This document shows, piece after piece, positions 10,901 to 22,900 of a stretch of 61,500 nucleotides of DNA; positions within the stretch are counted from its first letter, which is position 1, and each line of letters starts with the position of its first letter. The position numbers and the translations under genes are program-made. Origin of the DNA: Mesostigma viride (Eukaryota; Streptophyta; Mesostigmatophyceae; Mesostigmatales; Mesostigmataceae); NCBI GenBank assembly GCA_009746045.1, contig RPFO01000080.1, positions 9,990,113 through 10,051,612 on the forward strand, in the 5' to 3' direction. The notes beneath the pieces were generated by a model. That model searched no databases and was not told the DNA's origin. It saw only the letters and a list, made by a program, of their open reading frames with translations.

Positions 10901-13900
10901 GCCCAGCACCTGCAGAGTGCAGAGCCACCAATGCCAGTGCTCTCGTTGGGACGCTTGCCAGCCATATACTTGCCCTTGAAGTACTCCGTGATCTGAGTCT
11001 CCATGGCAGCCCAGTTGTGGCACCTGCGCATGAACCCCTGGATGTTGTCCTGGGTGGTCTCATCTACCTTACGCCGTGTCCATGCTGGCTTTAAGTCGTC
11101 CATGGCGATCTCATCTGAAACTGTGTAGCCCGTAGCAGCGCAGCTAGCCGGAAGCCCACAGAGGTCCTCAAAGGCCTGCACACTCGAGACCTGAGTTCTT
11201 GAAGCTAGAGTACTTGTTCTTCCTGTACGACCAGCACCGTAAATATCCTGGGCGTGGATGCCATAGATGTACCCTAACATGAAGGCCCACTTGGAAAAAA
11301 TGGTTAGACTCAAATTACAAAGACCTTTTGTGTTTGTACTTACTGAGCAGGTCGTGGTCAAGGTGATGTACCCTAACATGAAGGAGTGTACCCTAACATG
11401 AAGGATTGGGAAAAATGGTTAGACAGTAGACCTTAATAACAATTAACTTCTGTGTCTGTGATATTGCCCAGGCCGTCGTGATTCGTGAAGGTGATCTACT
11501 CTAACATCGAGGAGCACTAATAGGGAAAATTACCTTACAACGACCTTGTGAATTTTGTATTTTTTTTTTCTAGGTCGTGGTGAAGGTGATGTACCCCAAC
11601 ATCGAGGAGCGCTTCCGAGGGGATTTGCGCGTTCTCGTCAACTTCTGCCAGCTGGCGATGCCTCAGGTGTGTGGGTTTCATTGGTTAACCAGCCAGTCAA
11701 TCACTTCGTTGCTTCGCCTGTCTGTTACCCACAAACCCAGTGTATGGTCAATTTCTCTTTGACATTATTCCCTGAAGAAGCTTGCTGTTTTACGCTGGTC
11801 GCTGATGCCGTTTGCTGGCGGACATTACACCGCATCCGCCAGCACAGGGAGAAGGTTAACTCAAAATATCGAGTAGCCGTGACCTCATTTGATGTTCTTT
11901 TTTGACAATACTCACAATAACGTCCATTATTTGCTGGCATTGCCTTGCGGATGTTGAAGCCAATGCGAGCGTTCCAAAGCGCTGACTAATCTGGGTGCTC
12001 ATCAACACTGTTCATTGTACATGCACGCTGTCCAAATTGACAATGGCTGGCGCTGACTTGCGTATGCCAGCACACGGAGACGATGCGGGAGATCGAGAAG
12101 CACTTTAGCAGCGAGATGAATTACCAGGTGGAGGCGCAGAATCTGTGCGACGTTCGATCCAACCTTTATCGGGCGGGGTGGGCGTCACAGGTGGAGGTGA
12201 GTGGGGTGGGTGTTTGGGGAGGGTGGCGTGGAAAGCCAAAACTAAGTGAGCAGGGTTGGTGGGCGGCTGGCAGGCGTGCGGGCAGGGGCCGAATAGTGTT
12301 TTTGGGGGGTTGAGTGTGGGGTTGGGCGTGGGGGTGGGGGTGGCTGTGGGGATGGGCAGGCAGGCAGGCAGGCAGGCAGGCGGGTGGGTTGGCAGGCACG
12401 TTGGTGGATGGTGGGGGTAATGGACGATGAGTTAGGGAGGGGGGTCTTTTCAAGCCAAAAGGTGATCTGGTTCTTCCAGATCGCTGACCAGTAGCATTAA
12501 GCCATTTGCCCATTTATCAATAGAATAAAAGAATGGAATGAACCAAGGCAGGGTATCCAAACAGGGCAGAGAAGCGGGGTGGGGGAAGTGACACTCCAAC
12601 TCTGGGAAGAGGGCCTGGCACAGGTCTGGCAGCGTGCGGTTTCCGGTGGAATCTGGCCACAGTGTGTGTAGCCAGATTTCTGGCCTGCGCTGGTTGTCTC
12701 CTTGACAATGCGTGTGTGGAAGCACAGATTTCCATGGTGGTAGGTCCATCGGAAATAAAATGCCACAGACGGCCAACTGGACAGAATGCCTGCGTGTGAC
12801 CTGGCATGCTTGCTTCATGTTTACCCTTATATTTATAATGTTAGCGTCTTGTGAGGCAACCTGGCCAGGCTGTGAGGATATGCCCCAATATGCCTGACAG
12901 TCCTTTTATTGAGTGTGGCTAGTTTTGGGTATACCGGAACTTTATGCAACCTTACTATCATTTCAGCCTAGTTGTAACCTTTCTATAGAACTTGGTCCCG
13001 TCGTATTTGGCCAAGGAACGCAACGGATATAGTGTTCCGGTCGGCAGTTCAGCCGGCGGGACAATTACTGAGAGTGGACAGCATTAAATCCGTGTATTCG
13101 ATATTTGTACCGTGTGTCGGCGCCTTGGCGCTCCAAGTTATCCATGTGTGTTTGTGGTCGTTATTAATGCGTCAAGTCTTGTGTCAACCGTGGGTCAATC
13201 GACTCCACATTGTGTCAACGTGTGTCAAGTGCTTGCCGACCAACGGGTTATATGGCGGCGGCACAATGCAAATGCTTATGTCTCAGGCATCTAAGCAATC
13301 ATGGTGACAGCATGAATCGGGGTTCTTTGAACGGAGTTTCTTCTATACGTGAATGCGGGAACAAGAGGCCGCTGGATGAGCGGCTTATAGGTCGCAGTGT
13401 TTACTCGTAGCTGTTTGGCTAGAGCTTTTGTGATTAGTAGATGCAATATAGTGCATGGTTGAAAAATGAATTAAATAAAATGTGCGTTCCGCGCTTGGGT
13501 TGATTATACCCGGGCGGAACGGGGCGTGAGGTGCAGTGCCCCTGAAAAGAACAACCTACGCATTATTTAATACTAGCCGTGCAGATTCGGGATATTCTAC
13601 CCCCGGTCTGTACGGTTAGCGTCTTACTAGCATCCACTAAACATAAGGGTTTAATGACGTCAGTTAGCTAGGGATAAGGGAGGTTTTGCGACTAAAAGCC
13701 GCTCTGGCTGGTTTTGTCGGCCTCTTTCTTTGCTCGTTGTCGTTGCGGCGGCAGCCGCAGCTATGGGTGCTGCGGAGCAAAATCCCAAAAGCACTGGTTG
13801 CACTGGCCACTTGGCCAGTGGTGAGACTTCCAGTTGTTAACCGGCCAGGCGTAGTTCCTCGCCCGGTTAACTAAAAGAAAAGAAAAAGATTACCTCCGGT

Positions 13901-16900
13901 CCGCACCTTTTCCCCAGCTTGGGGTCTTTGGTGGGCCGGATGCCGTGACAGGTGCTCAACTGTCGCTTGGTCGGCCCAGTGCGCGAGCTGGTGCTCCGTA
14001 CCTGGGGATGCTTGCACCCCGGGTTGGAGCCGGATGGCTGGCACTGGCGACCCGTGTCTCGGTCCGCGGCCTGCGGCTTTTTCTTCGGAAATTGCTGCTG
14101 GCCAGCAAACTTTGCAATTGCCTTCCGCCGAGGGGGGGGTGGTTGGGGCTGGGGACGGCGATGGGAAAAGCGTCTAAGCTAGAAATTTTTTCCCCACGCA
14201 TAGAAACCTCGGGGGGAATGCGGTCTTGGCTGAACGGACTCTCGTTCAGCCAGGTGCCTGGGGCTGTGGCCTCGGGCATCCGGGCTGGCGGGGCCTGGGC
14301 TAGGTCCACGTTTTTTCTCGAAGCACCCCGGGTCTATGGGGAGACGGCCATAGCGGTACCGACTCGGGGCCCCGAGAGGGGTCATGATAGGCTGGCCGTG
14401 CGCAATCGCAGTGCAAATGCGCTGGGCCTTTTTGGGCCTGGCCATGCATCCACAGCCGCCGGGCACACGCCTCCCGATGTGGGGGGCTCCCGTTTTGCGG
14501 CAGGGCGGTCACTTGTGACAACGAGCAAGGTGGAGTGCGGCTTCAAGGGAAAGCCAGGGCGGGGGTGATTGGGCAACGTACTTCATGAAGGGCCTTGAAC
14601 GGCGTGCCTCCGGGCATGTCAATTAGTGTCACATGTATGCTTCCACTTATTGTTTTAATGAAGATGCTGGTTTTTGTGGGAGCTACGTGGGACATGAATC
14701 GGGGTTCTTTGAACGGAGTTTCTTCTATACGTGAATGCGGGAACAAGAGGCCGCTGGATGAGCGGCTTATAGGTCGCAGTGTTTACTCGTAGCTGTTTGG
14801 CTAGAGCTTTTGTGATTAGTAGATGCAATATAGTGCATGGTTGAAAAATGAATTAAATAAAATGTGCGTTCCGCGCTTGGGTTGATTATACCCGGGCGGA
14901 ACGGGGCGTGAGGTGCAGTGCCCCTGAAAAGAACAACCTACGCATTATTTAATACTAGCCGTGCAGATTCGGGATATTCTACCCCCGGTCTGTACGGTTA
15001 GCGTCTTACTAGCATCCACTAAACATAAGGGTTTAATGACGTCAGTTAGCTAGGGATAAGGGAGGTTTTGCGACTAAAAGCCGCTCTGGCTGGTTTTGTC
15101 GGCCTCTTTCTTTGCTCCCCACCCACCCACCCTTGTCTTGGTTGCCTCTAGGGCAACGTACTTCATGAAGGGCCTTGAACGGCGTGCCTCCGGGCATGTC
15201 AATTAGTGTCACATGTATGCTTCCACTTATTGTTTTAATGAAGATGCTGGTTTTTGTGGGAGCTACGTGGGACATGAAAGCTTATTATTAATACAAAGTC
15301 TAATCAAGGATTCATGCAATATTGTGACGTCTAAGGCAAGTAAGGTTTCAGCCCTAGGTCTATTTCCTGACATGGTATCGCAGTTGGGGGGGCTGGCCTG
15401 AAGTACTACATTTTCTACGACGCGGAATTTTCTATTCCGGAATTTTATGCCAAGACGAATCTATATCCTGGAATTGACTCCCTGTATCGAAATTATTTGC
15501 CCACACGTCTGTATATCCTGGAATCGCTTCCTTGTATTGAGGTTGAGGAGCTTGCCTATTTCGATGACCTCCTTTACCTCGTCTACGCAGTTGTCGGCTA
15601 TCGTCGCTTATTAATATTGATTTTCACCATTACGGCCTGAAATCTACGGGATCCTGTTTGTGTCTGGACTTAGAATACGACGGGACCAAGTTCTATAGAA
15701 AGGTTACAACTAGGCTGAAATGATAGTAAGGTTGCATAAAGTTCCGGTATACCCGAAACTAGCCACACTCAATAAAAGGACTGTCAGGCATATTGGGGCA
15801 TATCCTGACACCCCCCTTGCATACAATGTGCCTGTTCCCCCCTTGCTCAGAGCGACCTATAGCTAGTGAGGGTATAGCCGGGTACACTCCCCTGGCACCC
15901 CCCTTACACAGCTATCTGGTTGGTACTGAGAGGAGACTTGATGACTGTAGCCCCCAGGTGTCCCTGGGAGTGCGCCACAGTGGCTGTTGCTTGGAGAATG
16001 CCGGTGACCCTAGAAAACCTCCTGTATCTGAATCTGATTGAGTAATCGGCGAGCCCTGCGCCGTAAACTAAATCGCATGAGGCTGGAGCGCGGGCAAACC
16101 ATGCGGGAGTACATAACCGAGGGGGAACTGACATATAACGATCTCCTCGCCACAGGGGCCAAGATGGCACCAGAGGATCTCGCTGAAAACCTACTCGCAG
16201 GCGTTTCTGAGGATCTGCTTCCGTCCCTTGCACAACTCAGTCTCGGGGATGGAATTACTCTCCAGGAAACAAAGGCGGCACTTTTAATAGTCTGGGACCT
16301 CGTTCATGGCGACAAGGCCTCCGAGGGCGCCACCAAGGAGGTGTACCACACGGCCTCCCATCGTGGGCGTGGTGGACGTGGAGGGGGGCGTGGGGGCCAC
16401 CATGGTGGGGCCCCGTCGTCGCGTCCTGGATGCACCCACTGCGGTCGTACCTCCCACCAGGAGCCGACCTGCTGGTGGAACTATCCCCACCTGCGCAACA
16501 CCCGCGGCGCCGACCCCAGCCCCGCCGACCACCACACCACCACCACCACCCCTTCGGACCCACCCCTGGTCCAGGAGGCCCAAGACCTCCCCTACCGTTT
16601 CTGCATGTAAACGCCCCACAGCCCGCTACACCCTGGGACCGGGAATAAGGGGTAGCAGCCAGCTGGGCCCAGCTAGCACCAGACGTGGGCCCTGGAGCTT
16701 CTAAAGCTGCACCGCAGCAGGCGACAGCAGCCAGCACCCCCCACCCCGTCCCCTGGTTCCCCTGCATCGCTAGCAGCTAGTGAACCGCCCTGCCAGACGT
16801 GCCAGGTCGCAGGTCCCCATGCCAGCAGCCAGCAGGGCCCAGCAACAGCAGCAACGACAACCAATTAACCAATGTTTTTTGTTTTCTCCTGTGGCGCACT

Positions 16901-19900
16901 CCCAGGGACACCTGGGGGCTACAGATTTAAGGTGTTCGTATTCTTCACAGATTCGCTTGTATGCCACGCTGCCGGTTTTCGTAGCAACACTGTTCGCGAC
17001 CTTGAGGGCCGGGCCGGTCAGGCACTGACAGAGTGCCGCAAAAAAATAATGTCGCGGTCTTCATTGTCTTCCGTGCCCAGCAGGACTTCAAGCATGCCGA
17101 AAGCGGCCACCACGGCCAGGAACGGAATCTTTGTATTGTCCCACTTAACCGGATCTAGGCCATCAAACGTTGTGAGATTTTTACAGGCCTGGAGTATATT
17201 CAGATCTTTCGTCGCCTTGGCAGTTGCGACTGCAGCCATGATGGTCGTAGGGAAACTGTTAAAATCCGGACACAAACAGGATCCCCAAGGTTGTCAAGCC
17301 GGAAAGGTGAAAATTAACAGTAATACGCGACGATAGTTGACAACGGCGTAGACGAGATATAAAAGGTCGTCGAAATACTCAAGCTCCTCGATCTTGATAC
17401 AGGGGAGCGATTCTAGGATATACAGATGTGCGGGCATAAAGTGCCGATACAGGGAGACAATTCCAGGATATAGATTCGTCTTGGCAGAAAATTCCGGAAT
17501 AGAAAATTCCGGGATTGTCGTATTTCAGGTTAGCCCCCCCAACTGCGATACCATGTCAGGAAATAGACCTAGGGCTTAAACCTTACTTGCCTGAGACGTC
17601 ACAATAATGCATGAAACCTTGATTAGACTTTGTATTAATAATAAGCTTTCATGCTGCCACCATGATTGCTTAGATGCCCGAGATACATAAACACTTGCAT
17701 TGTGCCGCCGCCATATAACCTGTTGGTCGGCAAGCACTTGACACACGTTGACACAATGTGGAGTCGATTGACCCACGGTTGACACAAGACTTGACCCATT
17801 AATAACGACCACAAACACACATGGATAACTTGGAGCGCCAAGGCGCCGACACACGGTACAAATATCGAATACACGGAAATTAATGCTGTCGACTATCAGT
17901 AATTGTCCCGCCGGCTGAACTGCCGACCGGAACACTATATCCGTTGCATTCCTTGGCCAAATACGGCGGGACCAAGTTCTATAGAAGGGTTACAACTAGG
18001 CTGATATGATAGTAAGGTTGCATAAAGTTCCGGCATACCCGAAACTAGCCACACTCAATAAAAGGACTGTCACGCATATTGGGGCATATCCTGACAGGTT
18101 GGCGCCGCGGGTGTTGCGCAGGTGGGGATACTTCCACCAGCAGGTCGGCTCCTGGTGGGAGGTACGACCGCAGTGGGTGCATCCAGGACGCGACGACGGG
18201 GCCCCACCATGGTGGCCCCCACGCCCCCCTCCACGTCCACCACGCCCACGATGGGAGGCCGTGTGGTACACCTCCTTGGTGGCGCCCTCGGAGGCCTTGT
18301 CGCCATGAACGAGGTCCCAGGCTATTAAAAGTGCCGCCTTTGTTTCCTGGAGAGTAATTCCATCCCCGAGACTGAGTTGTGCAAGGGACGGAAGCAGATC
18401 CTCAGAAACGCCTGCGAGTAGGTTTTCAGCGAGATCCTCTGGTGCCATCTTGGCCCCTGTGGCGAGGAGATCGTTATATGTCAGTCCCCCCTCGGTTATG
18501 TACTCCCGCATGGTTTGCCCTCGCTCCAGCCTCATGCGATTTAGTTTACGGCGCAGGGCGCGCCGATTACTCATCTGCAATTTAAGGTGTTCGTATTCTT
18601 CACAGATTCGTTTGAATGCCACGCTGCCGGTTTTCGTAGCAACACTGTTCGCGACCTTGAGGGCCGGGCCGGTCAGGCACTGACAGAGTGCGGCGAAAAG
18701 AATAATGTCGCGGTCTTCACTGTCTTCCGTGCCCAACAGGACTCCAAGCATGCCGAAAGCGGCCACCACGGCCAAGAACGGAATCTTTGTATTGTCCCAC
18801 TTAACCGGATCTAGGCCATCAAACGTTGTGATATTCTTACAGGCCTGGAGAGTATATTCAGATCTTTCGTCGCCTTGGCAGTTGCGACTGCAGCCATGAT
18901 GGTCGTAGGGAAACTGTTAAAGTCCAGACACAAACAGGATCCCGTAGATTTTCAGGCCGTAATGGTGAAAATCAATATTAATAAACGACGATAGCCGACA
19001 ACTGCGTAGATGAGGTAAAGGAGGTCGTCGAAATACTCAAGCTCCTCAATCTCAATACAAGGAAGCGATTCCAGGGTATACAGACGAGTGGGCATATAAT
19101 TTCGATACAGGGAGTCAATTCCAGGATATAGATTCGTCTTGGCATAAAATTCCGGAATAGAAAATTCCGGGATAGTCGTATTTCAGGATATGCCCCCCCT
19201 TTTACCCATCTTATCATGTTGTCATGTTAACCAAGTGCAACTGATGGTGATCACATTCATGCTGAGTGAGAGCGCTCAGGTGCCCGGGCCTGAATTTTTT
19301 TTATCGGATTACCGGCCTTCCCTTGGTGCTCTTTCAATGTACACAATGGCTTCTGTTTGCATAGTAGTATACAACTTGTCACGGTAACTTGTGCAGGTGA
19401 ACTATGCCCGAGCCTGAACTTGTGAAGCGTTCTATCTGTTGGTATATTTTTTCCTGAAATCGTACTACTATAACCACTATGCCACTTGTGATGGTCGACT
19501 GCGCAGGTGCCCGAGCCGGTGCTGCCGCTGTGCACGCGCCACATCCTGGTCATGCAGTACCTGCCAGGGGTCAAGCTGGTGGACGGCGTGCGCGAAAGGT
19601 GGCGCCAGGTGGCGACGGCGCGGGGGCTGTCGCTGGCAGAGCTGGAGGAGGAGCACACGCGACAGATCAAGGAGGGGAAGGTGAGTCTGAAACATTTTTT
19701 AATAGAAATAGTAATAGTAGTAGTATGTTTAACCCCTAAACCGTCCTCGTGCCGATTTTCGACCACGAGTTTTACTCATGACTCGAAATCGGCACGAGTT
19801 TGTGCGCCCTGTAGGGATCTGGCGGGAAGGTTTTTTCGGGAAAAAATTGGACCAACGGAAAGATCTAGATTCACTCTATCCGTAGCACACTTGTCTGATC

Positions 19901-22900
19901 ATATCTGACAACCGGACCATGGTGGAAACCCTGGTCAAAGTCAAGGGGGTCCCTGGTGCAAGAGTTTTGCACCAGTTTTGCACCACTTATAACTAGTTAT
20001 TTTTAGCACCATCTGGTGAGTCCCTGGCAAAATTTTAATTTTTTGTGTTGGTATGCCATCCTAATTAGTAAATCTATCTACAAAACCAACCCCAGGGTCA
20101 AACCATTAAGGAAAGGTGTCTATCATGCAGATAAGGGTGTCACTGTGCACACTCAGCGTACCCCCCTGAGGGGGGGGGCTATTTATAGAGCAGGGGGGCC
20201 TAGTACTGGGACCACCCACTATACCCCCAGGTGGGCCCTCATATGGGTATGCTTGGTTCCTAGTATGGTATGGAAATAATAATCAGGCTGAATGGGGGCA
20301 CTTGTGGCGTAGCGTGCAACTGGTGACTCATTCTAGGTACGAGTCAGAGACGGTTGAGGGGTTAAGGGAGTTTATGTTGTTGAGCACATAAGGAAGATCA
20401 AGGAGGGGAAGATGGGGCCTGTCTACAGTGTCAAGAAAAGGTATATTGAGGAGCATAAGGGTATGATGAATGAGGGGAAGGTTTGTCCTGAATAAGAGGA
20501 TTATGCTGATTAGCACACAAGGAAGATAAACGAGGGGGATGGTTTATCCTGAATAAAAGACCGAAATCCCGACACAGGAAAGTCCTCATTCGTTTGGTGG
20601 TTCATGGACCTTGGTGAGCGCCGGAGGAGATGCAAGGAGAGAAGGTTGCCCCTTGGTTGCTCCTGCACAAAAGTTGTATGGAGGAGGGACAGGTTGTTCC
20701 TGCACAAAAGTTTGTATTGAGGAGCTCAGGATGAGGTCGATAAACGATGGGAAGTTTTGAAAAGGTCCTAGCCTTTGCCTGGCATGATGGACACCATCGC
20801 ACACTCCATTAGGGGAAGGTTGGTTATAAATAAAATGTTTCTATATAAAAAGCGCTATATGGAGGAGATGATTCTAACATCCGCAAAGGAGTCTGTGAAA
20901 AAAAAACATTGCTTTAAAGATGGATCCGGGCACAAGGTTCAGGGAGGTCAGGTGGCAAAAGAGATTACATGACGGCTAAAGGGCTGGCCTCTGTGTTGCG
21001 GATGAGCGTCGTTCATCCATGCGCTCGCGTCCAAGTGCTTGTAAGTTTGTGACGCGCGAGGGTTTAGGGCTCAGGGCTTAGGGCTTTGGGCTAAGGGCTT
21101 TGGGTTTAGGGCGTTGGGTTAAGGGCTTTGGGTTTAGGGCTTTGGGTTTAGGGCTTTGGGTTTAGGGCTTTCGGTTTAGGGTTTAAGGTTGAGGGGTTTG
21201 TCCCAACCATGCGCTCGCGTCCAAGTGCTTGTTAGGCCTGGGCCCCAATGTGGGAGGTGGTGGCAGCGAACACCGGCTTGTCTGGTGTGGTTCCAGCAGT
21301 GGTGTTAACTAGGCATGCCCGGTGTCGGTCCATACTGCAACACGGGTTATTCCTGAGGGGGGGGCCAAATTCGGTAAATACGCGGGTGTTTGTGGACCCC
21401 GTGTGGACTATGGAGTATGGACCAGCAGGGAGTGTGCCCATCGTGTGGCGTCCAGTGCCTAGAGGACCAGCCATGTTAATGGCCTCTTTAATGGTTGTCT
21501 CCTTGATGTTAATGGCCTCTTCACGGATTTTTCTTACGATCGCATATGTTGTTATCGACATCGTTCATCCACCCCATCGATTCATAACAACCCTCTGCTG
21601 TCCCCATTTCTTACGTGCTTCTTGCTTCATGCTCATGACTCTGTCCTTCCTTGTTCTGCCTGGGACCCCCTTGTGTTGGGACCCTACTGCCTTGTGGGGA
21701 CCCCCTCTGGCTGGGTCCACCCTCCCCAGATCAAGCGGCGCAGTGCACATGTCGCCAGCGTGGAAGCGGCGTTCCAAAAATGGGTGCTGCGGTCAAAAGA
21801 TCTTGCGACAAACGCGCTGCGCCTGACGTGGAACTGGAGCCTGCCCCGCCTGCTGCTGCGGTGCCCCCCGTTGGAGTACAAGTGGACGCCGGTGCCCATC
21901 AACCTAGGGGTATGCTGGCATCCCGTCACAGCTAAAGCTTCACAAGACAACCCTTATTGTTCTTAGAGTGTCTCTTTGCAGGGTAATCCCCACTTGCCAG
22001 GGGGCCACTCGCAGAGGATTGCTTCAAAGTTTGCGGAAAGGGCATTCAGGCATTGCCATACGTGATCACTGTATAAAAGCAAGTATGGAAAGCCCATGAA
22101 CCCTAACCGTACCTGGGCTCTGCCATGCCTTGACTTTTTTTTTTTACTAGCTACTCATTAGTCGTTGTAAGCAGGGCCTGCTCAATCATCTTACCTCCCT
22201 GGCGAATCTATGTGGTGAGGAAAGGTTGCGAACTGGCTTTAAATCTATATAGTCTTTTTGTCAGCGCTACGGTTGCTTTCCGTTTGTTGTTATTATCATC
22301 GTTGCTGTTGCAGGGAGTGATTCTTCCACAAAAGGATCAATATCAATAGTTTATGGTAATAGTTCAAAAGGATCAATATCAACAGTTTATGGCAATAGTT
22401 CGAAAGGATCAATATCAATAGTTTATGGCAATAGTTCGAAAGGAACAATATCAATAGTTTATGGCAATAGTTCAAAAGGATCAATATCCGCCGGTGAAAA
22501 AATGGTTTTGGACTAAAAAATTCAGAAACTCGCGGAAAGGCCTGAGCCTCCCGCTCAAAAGGGTTTGCGGAAACTGTGCGCGGGTTTGTGACGCGGCGCA
22601 CAGGGAGCTGTGCGTGGGTTTGCGACGCGGCGCTCAGGGTAGGATGTTTCTAGAATGTACGCGGAAACGGTTACAAGCTCCGACGCGTCGTTTGACAGCT
22701 GGATGGGCGTTCGACAGAGTTTCGAGAATGTGCCATTGGAAACCTTATCCAAATTTACAGAAAGTAAATTGTTTTCATTGGCTATTCTTAGCCTGGCGTG
22801 CATAAGGTGGCGACACGCGGCGTCTTCGATGGGAAGGAATGGATCAGGCATGCCGTGCTACGAAAAAGGCCGCAAGCGCGGTTGCAAGGTGGCGATTACG

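Larger units (their letters stand above)
12871..19195. mobile_element. nest of LTR-retroelement fragments in kinase intron 7
   Basis: A presumed LTR of about 820 bp, starting tgtcaggatatgccccaata, occurs in plus orientation at 12871-15665 (split by a nested insertion at 13317-15278) and in minus orientation at about 18097-17275. A 5'-truncated LTR lies at 19195-18920, minus. The first 137 bases are also present inverted at 15673-15810, making a palindrome with 12871-13007. Gag-like fragments follow the LTRs in both orientations, and an inverted pair of about 35 bp (ctgtagcccccaggtgtccc, at 15949 and inverted near 16920) bounds a segment whose Gag part is flipped relative to its neighbour. No pol domain was found, so these are non-autonomous or truncated copies. 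Confidence 0.75.

Noticed and set aside
16255-16767. Coding frames antisense to the Gag fragment
   Set aside because: Low-complexity Gly/Ala/Pro shadow frames of the GC-rich RGG tract. Only the frame with the CCHC knuckle is meaningful.
21052-21200. True chromosome end
   Set aside because: The repeats are degenerate, short and flanked by the same gene's exons on both sides, so the tract is interstitial.
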